From: Planctomycetota bacterium
GTDB lineage: Bacteria > Planctomycetota > Phycisphaerae > UBA1845
Direction of reading: 5' to 3'
DNA: 37,414 nt
NCBI GenBank assembly: GCA_024275565.1
Contig: JAJRYY010000137.1
Coordinates: forward strand, 1-37,414
The stretch's first letter is position 1; each line of letters starts with the position of its first letter. This document shows, in pieces, positions 16,346-24,133 of this stretch. A program made the position numbers and the translations under genes. A model generated the notes under the pieces. It had not been told where the DNA came from. It made no database searches and was given only the letters and a program-made list of their open reading frames with translations.

Positions 16346-16712
16346 ATGCGATCTCGCCCAGACTGGCTTCCAATGTAGCAGAAACGCGCATCTGACGTCC
16401 ACAGAAACATTATCGGACGTAAATAACGCAGAATCGGGATGGAATACCAAGCCTCCACCACGCAATTCCACGCCCGATACCCCCGGCAACTACAGGCTGG
16501 CATTGAGCTTACAAAAATCCTAATTTATTCCTCACATTTCACTGGACTCGGACCCAGCCATGGTGTATACTGAACAGTGTAGTCGGGCGCGAAAAGGCCA
16601 TCCGTTGGCTGATCCCGATCTTGTCCTCTCGCGTCGTTCGGGGTAGGGTCGCCGACTGTGGGTAGCCGTCGTGGATGTGGAAGATTGCAAGCGAATCCAG
16701 GAGCATTGAAAG

Positions 16713-17702
16713 GTGTTGTCAGCCATGCAGAACATACGAAATGTACGATCGAAACGAAGACGCAGTTTGCGACCAGGCGGAGTAGCCCTGTCCTGGGTCG
16801 CGGTGCTGGTTTTAACGCTTGGTTGCACGTCGGAAAAACCGCGCCCTGAGACTGCTAAAGATAAGACTGCGCAAAAGGAGGTTGGGCAGAAAGAGACTGC
16901 TGCAGCACAGAAAAAGCAGTCCGCCGAGAATGCTCCCGCCCAGATAGCACCCGATAAGAAAGCACCTGCTCAGAAGACGTCCACTCAGAAGGCGTCCACC
17001 CAAAAGACGTCCACTCAGAAAGCGGCACCGAGAAGACCCCTTCGCAAAGCCATCAAGCAGACAGCGGCAGCACCCCCACCGCACGTGGATGAGAAGAGCG
17101 TAGAGAATCTCTTGAGCAATGGAGGATTCGAGGACGGGCGCGATCCGTGGTGGTCGTTTGGGAACGACAACTGGGTCGATTTCGTACTGGATGACTCGAA
17201 GGCCCGGAGTGGATCAAAGTCGCTGCATCTGTCCCTGATTGGCAAAGACACCGGGCAGAAGCATCTGGTGGCGGGTGCGATCCAGGAGGTGGAATGTGAT
17301 CGCTTTCCGGACCATATTTCGGGATACTACTATGTGGACCAGTGGAACCGTGCATCAGCCAAGCAATATCTGCAGTTCGTGGTGATCGTGTTTGAGGATG
17401 AAAGTCGTCCGGGCTGGACGAACCACCAGATCCGATATCCGCTCACAGGTGCAGATGAGCAACCCTTCAATATCGCCAACGCGAAATATATCTTCATTGG
17501 CACTGAAGAACCCGTCACTGGAAAATGGGTCCGATTCCAGCGTGATCTCGCGTCAGATTTCCTTGACAAGTGGGGTCGCATTCCTGCGAATTTCGGGGCG
17601 ATCCGGGTCTATCTTGAGGTGCGCTACGACGAAGCTCCGGAGGCGGGTGCAAAAATGGCTGAAGTGTACTTCGACGATCTGACGCTGGGATATCGCAAGT
17701 AG
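16713..17702 (+). CDS. Lipoprotein with Lys/Ala/Gln-rich linker and C-terminal beta-sandwich domain
   Basis: 329 residues from the GTG at 16713 (AGGAG 9 nt upstream); an ATG at 16725 is the alternative. Seen: an Arg-rich N-region (R-S-K-R-R-R), a hydrophobic core and lipobox L-T-L-G-C near residue 38, so lipid attachment to the envelope is likely. Residues about 45-125 form a low-complexity K/Q/A/T/P linker containing a 5-residue repeat (T-Q-K-A/T-S). Residues about 130-329 begin L-S-N-G-G-F-E-D-G and end V-Y-F-D-D-L-T-L-G, as in carbohydrate-binding-module-like jelly-roll domains. Inferred: a surface lipoprotein whose C-terminal domain binds a glycan or other ligand across a flexible spacer. 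No catalytic residues recognised. Confidence 0.8.
   Translation: MLSAMQNIRNVRSKRRRSLRPGGVALSWVAVLVLTLGCTSEKPRPETAKDKTAQKEVGQKETAAAQKKQSAENAPAQIAPDKKAPAQKTSTQKASTQKTSTQKAAPRRPLRKAIKQTAAAPPPHVDEKSVENLLSNGGFEDGRDPWWSFGNDNWVDFVLDDSKARSGSKSLHLSLIGKDTGQKHLVAGAIQEVECDRFPDHISGYYYVDQWNRASAKQYLQFVVIVFEDESRPGWTNHQIRYPLTGADEQPFNIANAKYIFIGTEEPVTGKWVRFQRDLASDFLDKWGRIPANFGAIRVYLEVRYDEAPEAGAKMAEVYFDDLTLGYRK
16968..17027 (+). repeat. 15-bp tandem repeat in the lipoprotein linker
   Basis: Units 16968-16982, 16983-16997, 16998-17012 and 17013-17027 follow the pattern nctcagaagncgtcc, in frame, encoding repeated T-Q-K-x-S. Confidence 0.9.
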
Positions 17703-17710
17703 GCACTTCA

Positions 17711-17809
17711 CCTGGTGCTGTCGTGCGGGTCATCGCCTGGAGCTGTCGTGCGGGGCATCGCCTGTGCTGTCGTGCGGGGCATTACCTGTGCTGTCGTGCG
17801 GGTCAGTTG
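17711..17809 (-). repeat. Four 24-25 bp tandem units reaching the stop of the sulfatase-like gene
   Basis: Units 17711-17735, 17736-17760, 17761-17784 and 17785-17809 share cctg..gctgtcgtgcggg. The last unit covers the TGA (17803-17805, minus strand). The first unit has the same tca in register; the middle two have lost it. It fills almost the whole 100-bp gap between two convergent genes. Confidence 0.9.
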
Positions 17810-19941
17810 TCTTCGTGACCATCACCACCCAGATAGCCCAGGCTTCTGAGGGATTTGAGGGTGTCTTCCGTCATCTGTTCCGATGCGGTGTCGGATCGTG
17901 TGTAGGTTGGCATGGCGTCGTACCACTGCTTGAGGTGCGCCACGAGGGGTGCTGCCAGTTCGGGGTGCGTGTCAATCAAGTTCCTGAATTCGCCCGGGTC
18001 GGATTCGAGGTCGTAGAGTTCGCGGGTTCCGTCGGCAGATATCATGTATTTGTAGCGTGAATTCTGGATGGCAGTCTGGGGTTGGGCGCGGTGCTCGATT
18101 TCGGGGTTGTGTTCCCTGTTGATGATCTTCCGGGTTCTGGTGTTGGGTCCCATAAATTCGGTGATGGCAAATCGATCGGGGAGCGGGTTCTGTGCGAGAT
18201 CGAGCAGGTCTATCGCGTCTTTGCCCGCGGTGTTTTCAGTTGCCCCTATGCAGAAGTTGAGGATGGTTGTGTGCAGGTCGGAGAGCTGGACGGGGGTGTC
18301 GATGGTTGTTCCTTCTGACTGGTGCGGCGTTTTGATCATGAGGGCTACGTGTGCGAGGTCGTTGTAGGTGAGGAATCGGTGGGACCACATGTCGTGGGCA
18401 CCGAGATACTCGCCGTGGTCGGAAGCGATGATGATGAGGGTGTTGTCGAGCATTCCGCGACGCTGCATATGCTCCATGAGGTCGGCTATGCGGTCGTCGA
18501 GGTAGCGGATGGTGGCGTCGTATTGGGCTCTGAGGAATACACGATTTCCTGTGTCAACTGCACCTTCATGGAGCGATGCTGATCGTGTTCCATTGTGGAC
18601 GACCTTGTCGCCAAAGGTGAGTTGTTTGAAAGCGTAGGATTTTCTGACCTGGTCCGGGGTCATGTACTGGTCTCGGTATGCTTTCGGAATCCAGTAGGGA
18701 CGGTGCCCTTCCATGTAGTTGACGAACATGAAAAACGGGGCGGGTGAGGATGCTTGTTCGTCCAGCCAGGTGGCTGCGAGGTGGTTGGCGAGGGCTGCGC
18801 CGAAATCCGGATCGAGCCAGGGGACGATCGGGGTCTGCCCCCATTTCTCGTGCAGGTATTCTAGCGAAAAGCGCGATGGATGTCGCAAATTGTATACAAC
18901 TGTCGCATCCTGAAACCCCTTGGCCAGGTTGGATTCGCGTGATATCCATGGATTGTTTGAGAAGGACGCCGTGTTGTAGCCATGTGCGGAGAGGATGTCT
19001 GCCACGGTCGCATGGTCGTCGCTGAGGTGGTAGTGCCCCTCGTCCATCCCGTGTTCGCGGGTTGATTTTCCGGTGAACATGGCTGCGTGTCCGGGGACGG
19101 TCCACATCCCGTTTGAGAAGGTTCGCGAAAAACGAGTTACCCCCTTTGACCATTCGTTCAGAAATGGTGTTGTTTCGCGATCGTATCCGAAGCAGGACAT
19201 GTGGTCCGGGCGGACTGTGTCGAGGACGATCCAGAGCAGATTGGGCTTGCTGGTTGCTGCAGAAGCGGAGGCAAGCTTGAAGCGAGACCGGGTTGTGTCG
19301 TGTGCGGTTGCGATGCCCGGTGAGGACTCATTGGCTGGGTGAGACAGGCGGTAGGTCGCGGGGTCGTAGAGTGGGGAATCGATGAAGTAGAGGATGGGTA
19401 TGGCTGCTGCGAGGAGGGATGCCAGGAGTGTGAGGTTGCGCATGCGGTGAAAGCGGTGTGGCGATATGTGTCTCTGCCACCTGCGAATGATGATGTACGT
19501 TGTGGCAGCTGCGAACACTGCGACAGCCAGTCCTGCGACGATGTATCGCGTCGATTCAAACCCTGCCAGAGCGAGGTCTGCCGGGACTGCGATGGCTGCG
19601 ATGATGAGTACCGCGAGTGCCGAGAGGATGGGTTCCGGGGATGAGGTTTGATTTCTTCGTGTGATCGCCACGGGTGGCGCTATAATGAGTGTGAAGAGTG
19701 GGCACCAGAGGAGCAGGTGTGTGACGGCTGCCCGTCCGCATGATGCGAGGATCCAGTCGATGGGTACCTGGTGTCCTCTGCGCAGGGTGATTGCTGACGC
19801 GAGCAGGCATTCCCCGAGTCCGACTGCGATGCTGATTGGAATGATGAGTGTGATGGCGATGAGCATCGTCTGGCGGATTGGGTTCAGAACTGGGTGCAGA
19901 GGGGTCGTTGCGATCTTTGATGGCGATTCATGGATTGTCAT
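17803..19941 (-). CDS. Membrane-anchored sulfatase-superfamily enzyme (paralog 1)
   Basis: 712 residues from the ATG at 19941. Seen: residues about 25-190 contain several membrane helices; the catalytic domain of the alkaline-phosphatase/sulfatase superfamily follows. Putative metal ligands are D241 and D246 (V-L-D-T-V-R-P-D-H) and D508-H509 (A-S-D-H-G-E-Y). The nucleophile position reads W280-T281-V-P-G-H instead of the C/S-x-P-x-R needed for formylglycine. Known: superfamily members using Thr or Ser act as phosphodiester or phosphoglycerol transferases/hydrolases. So sulfatase activity is doubtful; an envelope phospho-transfer or phosphodiesterase role is equally open. It is followed by a tandem repeat at its stop; the paralog at 20138 lies immediately upstream on the same strand. 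Confidence 0.85.
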   Translation of the reverse strand: MTIHESPSKIATTPLHPVLNPIRQTMLIAITLIIPISIAVGLGECLLASAITLRRGHQVPIDWILASCGRAAVTHLLLWCPLFTLIIAPPVAITRRNQTSSPEPILSALAVLIIAAIAVPADLALAGFESTRYIVAGLAVAVFAAATTYIIIRRWQRHISPHRFHRMRNLTLLASLLAAAIPILYFIDSPLYDPATYRLSHPANESSPGIATAHDTTRSRFKLASASAATSKPNLLWIVLDTVRPDHMSCFGYDRETTPFLNEWSKGVTRFSRTFSNGMWTVPGHAAMFTGKSTREHGMDEGHYHLSDDHATVADILSAHGYNTASFSNNPWISRESNLAKGFQDATVVYNLRHPSRFSLEYLHEKWGQTPIVPWLDPDFGAALANHLAATWLDEQASSPAPFFMFVNYMEGHRPYWIPKAYRDQYMTPDQVRKSYAFKQLTFGDKVVHNGTRSASLHEGAVDTGNRVFLRAQYDATIRYLDDRIADLMEHMQRRGMLDNTLIIIASDHGEYLGAHDMWSHRFLTYNDLAHVALMIKTPHQSEGTTIDTPVQLSDLHTTILNFCIGATENTAGKDAIDLLDLAQNPLPDRFAITEFMGPNTRTRKIINREHNPEIEHRAQPQTAIQNSRYKYMISADGTRELYDLESDPGEFRNLIDTHPELAAPLVAHLKQWYDAMPTYTRSDTASEQMTEDTLKSLRSLGYLGGDGHEDN

Positions 19942-19960
19942 ATGACGCGCCCCTGTGAAG

Positions 19961-20049
19961 CTGCCCGTTCGTATTTGGCTGCCCGATTCTGATTCAGCTG
20001 CCCGATTCGTATGTCTATATGATGCCTGTTCGTATTGTCTTATGAATTG
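19961..20049 (-). repeat. Degenerate tandem repeat between the two sulfatase-like genes
   Basis: Units start near 19961, 19979, 19998 and 20025, sharing ctgcccg(a)ttcgtat. Spacing 18, 19 and 27 bp. It lies upstream of paralog 1, in the 196-bp gap. Confidence 0.75.
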
Positions 20050-20137
20050 TGGTCCTATCGGTCTGGGAGGGGTTGGACTGAAGCCGGAGGGCTTGCTGCT
20101 CGTGGAAGGTTGGGCAGATCGTTGCGGGCGGGGTGGG

Positions 20138-22231
20138 TCAGTCTTGCTTCTTGCTGTTGGGACCGCTCTGCTTATCAGACCCGTTGTCGCTGCCGCCGAG
20201 GTAGCCGAGGGATCGGAGAGACTGGAGGGTGCTTTCTGAGATGTTATCGGTATCTGTCGCGGCGACGGGGCGCGTATAGGCGGGCATGGAATCGTGCCAC
20301 TGCCTGAGGTGCGAGACGAGGGGTGCTGCGATGTCGGGGTGCGTGTCGATGAGATTGTTCAATTCGCCGGGATCGGACTGGATGTCGTATAGCTCTCGCG
20401 TACCGTCGGCTGAGATCATATATTTGTAGCGCGTGTTCTGGATGGCGGTCTGAGGGTACAACCAATGTGTCACCTCAGGATCGTTTTGCTTTTCGATGAG
20501 TTCTTCCGCGGTATAACTCGGTCCGACATATTCTGTGACAGCAAACCTGTCGTCTGGAGGATTCGCGGCGATTTCCAGAAGATTTCCGGCGTATCGACCT
20601 CCCGTATGCTCAGTGGTTCCGAGAATGTGCGTGAGGACGGTGTTGTGGATGTCTGAAAGCTGGACCGGCGTGTCGGTTTGTGTGCCCTGGGACTGTCCTG
20701 GTGTTTTGATGATGAGCGCAACGTGTGCGAGATCGTTGTAGGTGAGGAATCGGTGCGCCCACATACCGTGTGTATCAAGATGCTCGCCGTGGTCTGAGGC
20801 GATCACGATGAGGGTGTTTTCAAGCAATCCGTAACGCTCCATGTGTGTCAGGAGGTCTTCGACGCGGCTGTCGAGATATCGGAGCGTGGCGTTGTATTGG
20901 TCTTTCAGGATCTCCCGGTCGGATTCCAGTTCTGCTCCTTCTTTGATGGCTTTGTGTTGGTTTCCGACTTCACCGACCAGGTTCCCCAGCACGATGTGTC
21001 GCAACTTGTAGGATCTCCTGACTTCGTCGCTATCCAAAAATTGCTCCCGGAATGCCCTCGGAACGCGGTATGGGACATGTGCCTCCATGTAATTGACGAA
21101 TAGAAAAAATGGAGCGTTCGACGTTGCTTTGTCCTCCAGCCAATCCGCAGCCATTTTGCTTGCCAGGGCTGCACCGAAGTCCGGATCAAGCCATGAGACC
21201 GGTGGGGAACATCCCCATTTTTTACAGAGTGATTCCAACGAGAACCGAGAGATTTGTCTTATATTGTGGATGATGGATGCTACCTCGAACCCTTTGGCGA
21301 GGTTGCGTTCGCGGGATATCCATGGGTTTGCTGAGAAGGATGCGGTGTTGTATCCATGCGAGAGTAGGACATCTGCGACGGTGACGTTGTCGTCCCTGAG
21401 GTAGTAATTTCCGTGGTCCATGCCATGCTCGCGGGTTGCTTTGCCAGTGAACATGGCTGCGTGGCCTGGAGCGGTCCAGATTCCGTTGGAGAAGGTGCGG
21501 GTGAAGACGTTTGCGGTGGTCGCCCAGTTTTTCAGGAATGGTGTGGTGTCGCGTTCGTACCCGTAGCATGACATGTGGTCGGAGCGGACGGTGTCGAGGA
21601 CGATCCAGAGGAGGTTCGGCTTGTCGCTGCCGCGAGCGGGGCTGGTTGGGACTTCGGGATAGGGCAGGCGGTAGGTCGCGGGGTCGTATAGAGGAGAGCG
21701 GACCAGGAGGAATATTGAGGCAACAGCACCGATTCCGGATGCCAGGAGCGTTGCATTTTTGAGGTGTGCGAAGCTGCGTGCGGGGCATCTGTTCTGCAGC
21801 CAGCGGAGCGAGACGTATGCAGTGATGCCCGCGAAGACTGCCATGGCGCCACCGGCTGCGAAGGATAGTGTGGGCGTGAAGCGTGCGAGTCGCAGGTCTG
21901 CAATGAAGACCACGCCGCCGATGATGAGCATGGCGATGGCGGCGAGGACTGGTTCGGGTGTGGATGCCTGCTTTCGGCGTAGAAGCGCGACGGGTACAGC
22001 CAGTACGATGAATATCGGACACCAGAGCATCATGTGCGTGACAGCTGCCCTTGCGCAGGAGGCGAGGATCCAGTGGAGGGGGATCTGGTGCCCCTGTCGG
22101 ATGGTCATGGCCGACGCGAGGATGCACTCGGTGTATCCGAAAACGATACATATCGGGAGGGTCACCACCAACGCGGATACGATGGTTACGCGCAGGGGGT
22201 GGGTTGGGATTTTGGCATCGTCGTGTTGAAT
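20138..22231 (-). CDS. Membrane-anchored sulfatase-superfamily enzyme (paralog 2), start uncertain
   Basis: Clearly homologous to the neighbour at 17803 along its whole length. Seen: several N-terminal membrane helices, V-L-D-T-V-R-S-D-H, W-T-A-P-G-H at the nucleophile position (Thr, no formylglycine motif) and A-S-D-H-G-E-H. The first normal start, the GTG at 22171, would fall inside the first membrane helix and has no Shine-Dalgarno. The frame stays open upstream and aligns with paralog 1 (K-I-P-T-H-P-L-R versus K-I-A-T-T-P-L-H). GGAGG at 22245-22241 lies 9 nt before an in-frame ATT at 22231, so I place the start there provisionally (697 residues). Function as for paralog 1; the pair is an old tandem duplication. 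Confidence 0.75.
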   Translation of the reverse strand: MQHDDAKIPTHPLRVTIVSALVVTLPICIVFGYTECILASAMTIRQGHQIPLHWILASCARAAVTHMMLWCPIFIVLAVPVALLRRKQASTPEPVLAAIAMLIIGGVVFIADLRLARFTPTLSFAAGGAMAVFAGITAYVSLRWLQNRCPARSFAHLKNATLLASGIGAVASIFLLVRSPLYDPATYRLPYPEVPTSPARGSDKPNLLWIVLDTVRSDHMSCYGYERDTTPFLKNWATTANVFTRTFSNGIWTAPGHAAMFTGKATREHGMDHGNYYLRDDNVTVADVLLSHGYNTASFSANPWISRERNLAKGFEVASIIHNIRQISRFSLESLCKKWGCSPPVSWLDPDFGAALASKMAADWLEDKATSNAPFFLFVNYMEAHVPYRVPRAFREQFLDSDEVRRSYKLRHIVLGNLVGEVGNQHKAIKEGAELESDREILKDQYNATLRYLDSRVEDLLTHMERYGLLENTLIVIASDHGEHLDTHGMWAHRFLTYNDLAHVALIIKTPGQSQGTQTDTPVQLSDIHNTVLTHILGTTEHTGGRYAGNLLEIAANPPDDRFAVTEYVGPSYTAEELIEKQNDPEVTHWLYPQTAIQNTRYKYMISADGTRELYDIQSDPGELNNLIDTHPDIAAPLVSHLRQWHDSMPAYTRPVAATDTDNISESTLQSLRSLGYLGGSDNGSDKQSGPNSKKQD

Positions 22232-22245
22232 GAGATGCTTCCTCC
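22229..22245 (-). promoter_or_regulatory. Strong Shine-Dalgarno with no canonical start codon in frame
   Basis: GGAGG at 22245-22241 (minus strand) followed by AAGCATCTC and then ATT at 22231-22229. The only nearby ATG is out of frame and stops quickly. ATT initiation is known for a few bacterial genes such as infC. Confidence 0.5.
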
Positions 22246-22303
22246 AAAGAAGCTGGTGAACCCGTGTTTGTGGTCTGTGTGACCCGCCCTACCATGCACT
22301 CTG

Positions 22304-22603
22304 TCAGCGTGAATCGTCGCCGTCGTCGTCGTCGTCATTTTCGCTACCATATTTCCAACTGTCTGCATCCTCTGCATCGTCAATTTCTCGTTCGAGGTAT
22401 CGGAACATTTTTTCCTGGATCGGTGCGAAACGCTGGTTGAGTCTCAGGGTGGATTCGTAGGCGCTGGTGAGCCTCTCCAGCTTGAATAACTGCCATTTGC
22501 TCAGGCAGTCGGGTTCCTTGATGGTGGCGTATGGGTCGCAAAGGAGGATGGGGGCGCCGTTGTGTTCGCGATCGAAGAATTCGCAGTCTTTGCACTGGAT
22601 CAT
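22304..22603 (-). CDS. Small Cys4 protein with acidic tail, function unknown
   Basis: 99 residues from the ATG at 22603, chosen because GAGG lies 7 nt upstream; a longer reading from 22651 adds no plausible residues. Seen: C4-x2-C7 near the N-terminus plus two more Cys about 18 and 29 residues on (L-L-C-D-P and E-P-D-C-L), a likely zinc-binding knuckle. A helical middle follows (E-R-L-T-S-A-Y, Q-E-K-M-F-R-Y-L-E), then W-K-Y-G and an Asp-rich tail. No signal peptide, so cytoplasmic. Known families were not recognised with certainty. It sits just upstream of the sulfatase-like pair on the same strand. Confidence 0.75.
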   Translation of the reverse strand: MIQCKDCEFFDREHNGAPILLCDPYATIKEPDCLSKWQLFKLERLTSAYESTLRLNQRFAPIQEKMFRYLEREIDDAEDADSWKYGSENDDDDDGDDSR

Positions 22604-22745
22604 GGTCAATCCTCGCTCTGGGTCACGGCAGGTCGGGTCCGGAAGCCACACCAGAGTGCAGGGTACGGTTTTGCGCGTCCCTTGCCAAGCGAAAACGGTC
22701 CTGCGTGGTATTTTGTGTGAAGAAATCCTGCAATGAGATTTCTTA

Positions 22746-22811
22746 CTTCTCAGGGTAGCTGCTCTGGCTTCTCAGGGTAGCTGTTTTGGCTTCTCAGGGT
22801 AGCTGTTTTGG
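22746..22811 (-). repeat. 22-bp tandem triplication spanning a stop codon
   Basis: Units 22746-22767, 22768-22789 and 22790-22811; the second and third are identical and the first differs at two bases. The third contains the TGA (22794-22796, minus strand) and last codons of the lipoprotein gene; the other two copy them with the same in-register TGA. Confidence 0.97.
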
Positions 22812-23441
22812 GCTTGAATTTCGGTTGAGTAGCTCTCTGGTGGACGCGAGGATTTGTCGCTCCATGTCGCGGTCGCGGTGAACATTGACCCAGATGGCGT
22901 TTTGCTCCGGCGTACTGCCAGCGTCTCGCTGTGCGGGGGTGGCGGATGGCTGATCGTCTGTGGTGCGATCAAGCTCGAAGGCCCGGACGGCTGAGGTGTT
23001 GTAGCGCTGGAGCATGACGCGACAGGACAGGACAACCCCCTCCTCGGACTGGCGCAGGCGGAACTCTGCGGTGCGGCGTCCCTGGTGTTTTACGTTGAAT
23101 TTATCGCTGAATGGGCGTGTTGGGTCTGGCGGGAGTTCTGCTCCCTTGGGCCGTGCTACAATGACCCCTGTATTCTGGTTTTCACTCGCTATATCAAATC
23201 GCTCCCGCATGGCGTCCCGCGCGGCAGAAAAGACGGAATCGTATGCGACACCGCGGACAGCCTGCTTCGTGAAGCGGACGCCCGAAGCGGATGGCTGCTG
23301 GCAGGCAGACATCGAGAGGGTTATGCTGATGGCGAGCATGGTTGTTCCGATCGCCGACATGGTTGTTCCGGTCGCCGACGCGAGCATGGTTGCTCTGCTG
23401 GCCGACGAGCGTGGTGGTGACAGTTTGAATGTTTGTCTCAT
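22794..23441 (-). CDS. Putative lipoprotein, function unknown
   Basis: 215 residues from the ATG at 23441, chosen because GGAG lies 7 nt upstream; a longer reading to 23645 runs through a non-coding repeat. Seen: a signal region swollen by a 7-residue repeat (T-T-M-L/S-A-S/I-x), ending L-S-M-S-A-C, a relaxed lipobox near residue 48. The mature part is a compact alpha/beta domain (Y-D-S-V-F-S-A-A-R-D-A-M near its start, V-V-L-S-C-R-V-M-L in the middle). It ends in a charged helix with D-M-E-R-Q-I-L-A-S-T. Inferred: an envelope lipoprotein. It is divergent from the gene at 23627. Its stop is covered by a 22-bp triplication. Confidence 0.75.
   Translation of the reverse strand: MRQTFKLSPPRSSASRATMLASATGTTMSAIGTTMLAISITLSMSACQQPSASGVRFTKQAVRGVAYDSVFSAARDAMRERFDIASENQNTGVIVARPKGAELPPDPTRPFSDKFNVKHQGRRTAEFRLRQSEEGVVLSCRVMLQRYNTSAVRAFELDRTTDDQPSATPAQRDAGSTPEQNAIWVNVHRDRDMERQILASTRELLNRNSSPKQLP
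23338..23406 (-). repeat. 21-bp tandem repeat in a lipoprotein signal region
   Basis: Units 23338-23358 and 23359-23379 differ at one base (catggttgttccg...). A third, more diverged unit is at 23386-23406 after a 6-base spacer. All are in frame. Confidence 0.9.
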
Positions 23442-23498
23442 CTTGTGTCTCCGGAGCTGGTATCTGGTCGATGCATTATGCGGAGCGGTGCGTTGGGG

Positions 23499-23548
23499 GC
23501 AAGCCCGGGGTAACCAATTGAGAGCAAGCCCGGGAGAATCAATGGGGT
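23499..23548. repeat. 25-bp tandem repeat in a divergent intergenic region
   Basis: gcaagcccggg recurs at 23499 and 23524 followed by similar bases (taaccaatt / agaatcaat). It lies in the 185-bp gap between the divergent genes starting at 23441 and 23627. Confidence 0.7.
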
Positions 23549-23626
23549 GCGGTGTGGACCTTGTCTGGGCAGGGTCATGCGCGTCTGGTAGCAAAATGAG
23601 GCGATCGATATGGTCTGGATGATCTG

Positions 23627-24133
23627 ATGCGGTCAATTTTGACATGGATACTGAATATGTTCGTTCCGGGTGCCGGACTGATCCTCGCGCGGCGTGAATG
23701 GCTTGGACTTGCGGTGGCGTTGCTGTTTGTTCTGAGTGCGCAGGCGATGGTTGTGACCACGCTGATCGCTCCTGAGGAGGTTGATGGCTGGTTCCGGGCG
23801 CTGTTTCTGGTGGGAACCGTCGTTGTGTGGGGTGGGAGTCAGTGGTTGCTGTATCGTCGATTGCGGAAGAATTTTGGGGTTGGGGTCGCTCGCGAGCTTG
23901 GTGTTTTGTGCGATGAGGCGAGGGCTGCTGAGGCTGACGGGCGACTTGAGGAGGCGCATGATTTGCTTCGTGCTGCGATTTCGATCAATGATGAGCATGA
24001 GGTGATCGCACTGCAATGGGCAGAGCTGCTGACGAAAATGGACCGTGGGAAGGATGCGGACCGTGCGTGGCGACGGGTCCGATACCTGAGTTATGGGTCA
24101 AAGGGGCTGGATCGGGGGCAGGACACCGCCTGA
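23627..24133 (+). CDS. Small membrane protein with TPR-like C-terminus
   Basis: 168 residues. Seen: an N-terminal hydrophobic hairpin P-G-A-G-L-I-L-A-R-R, then a helix about 27-48 and another about 58-75 (three membrane segments in all). A cytoplasmic part follows with the TPR-like pattern A-E-A-D-G-R-L-E-E-A-H-D-L-L and a second helical pair. Known: small membrane-TPR proteins often scaffold other membrane proteins; no specific function is recognised. The Shine-Dalgarno before the ATG is weak, so the start is less certain. It is divergent from the lipoprotein at 22794. Confidence 0.7.
   Translation: MRSILTWILNMFVPGAGLILARREWLGLAVALLFVLSAQAMVVTTLIAPEEVDGWFRALFLVGTVVVWGGSQWLLYRRLRKNFGVGVARELGVLCDEARAAEADGRLEEAHDLLRAAISINDEHEVIALQWAELLTKMDRGKDADRAWRRVRYLSYGSKGLDRGQDTA

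Larger units (their letters stand above)
15744..16712. other. Gene-free region rich in palindromes and repeats
   Basis: Nearly 1 kb between the thrB start and the next lipoprotein gene. Open frames here run through palindromes and repeat copies, lack Shine-Dalgarno sites and match no recognised family. The region contains a 15-bp-arm palindrome (15945-15976), a 72-bp repeat pair (16021 and 16274), and smaller hairpins at 16101-16115 and 16199-16216. It must also contain the thr operon promoter, which I could not locate with confidence. Confidence 0.7.

Noticed and set aside
16093-16503. 136-residue minus-strand open frame in the palindrome-rich region
   Set aside because: It runs through a copy of the 72-bp repeat and small hairpins, has no Shine-Dalgarno and a mixed, Cys/Trp-rich composition. 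It looks like a chance frame.
22186-22383. 65-residue minus-strand frame covering the paralog 2 start
   Set aside because: Overlaps the end of the Cys4 gene in another frame; Thr/His-rich, and it stops before any domain.
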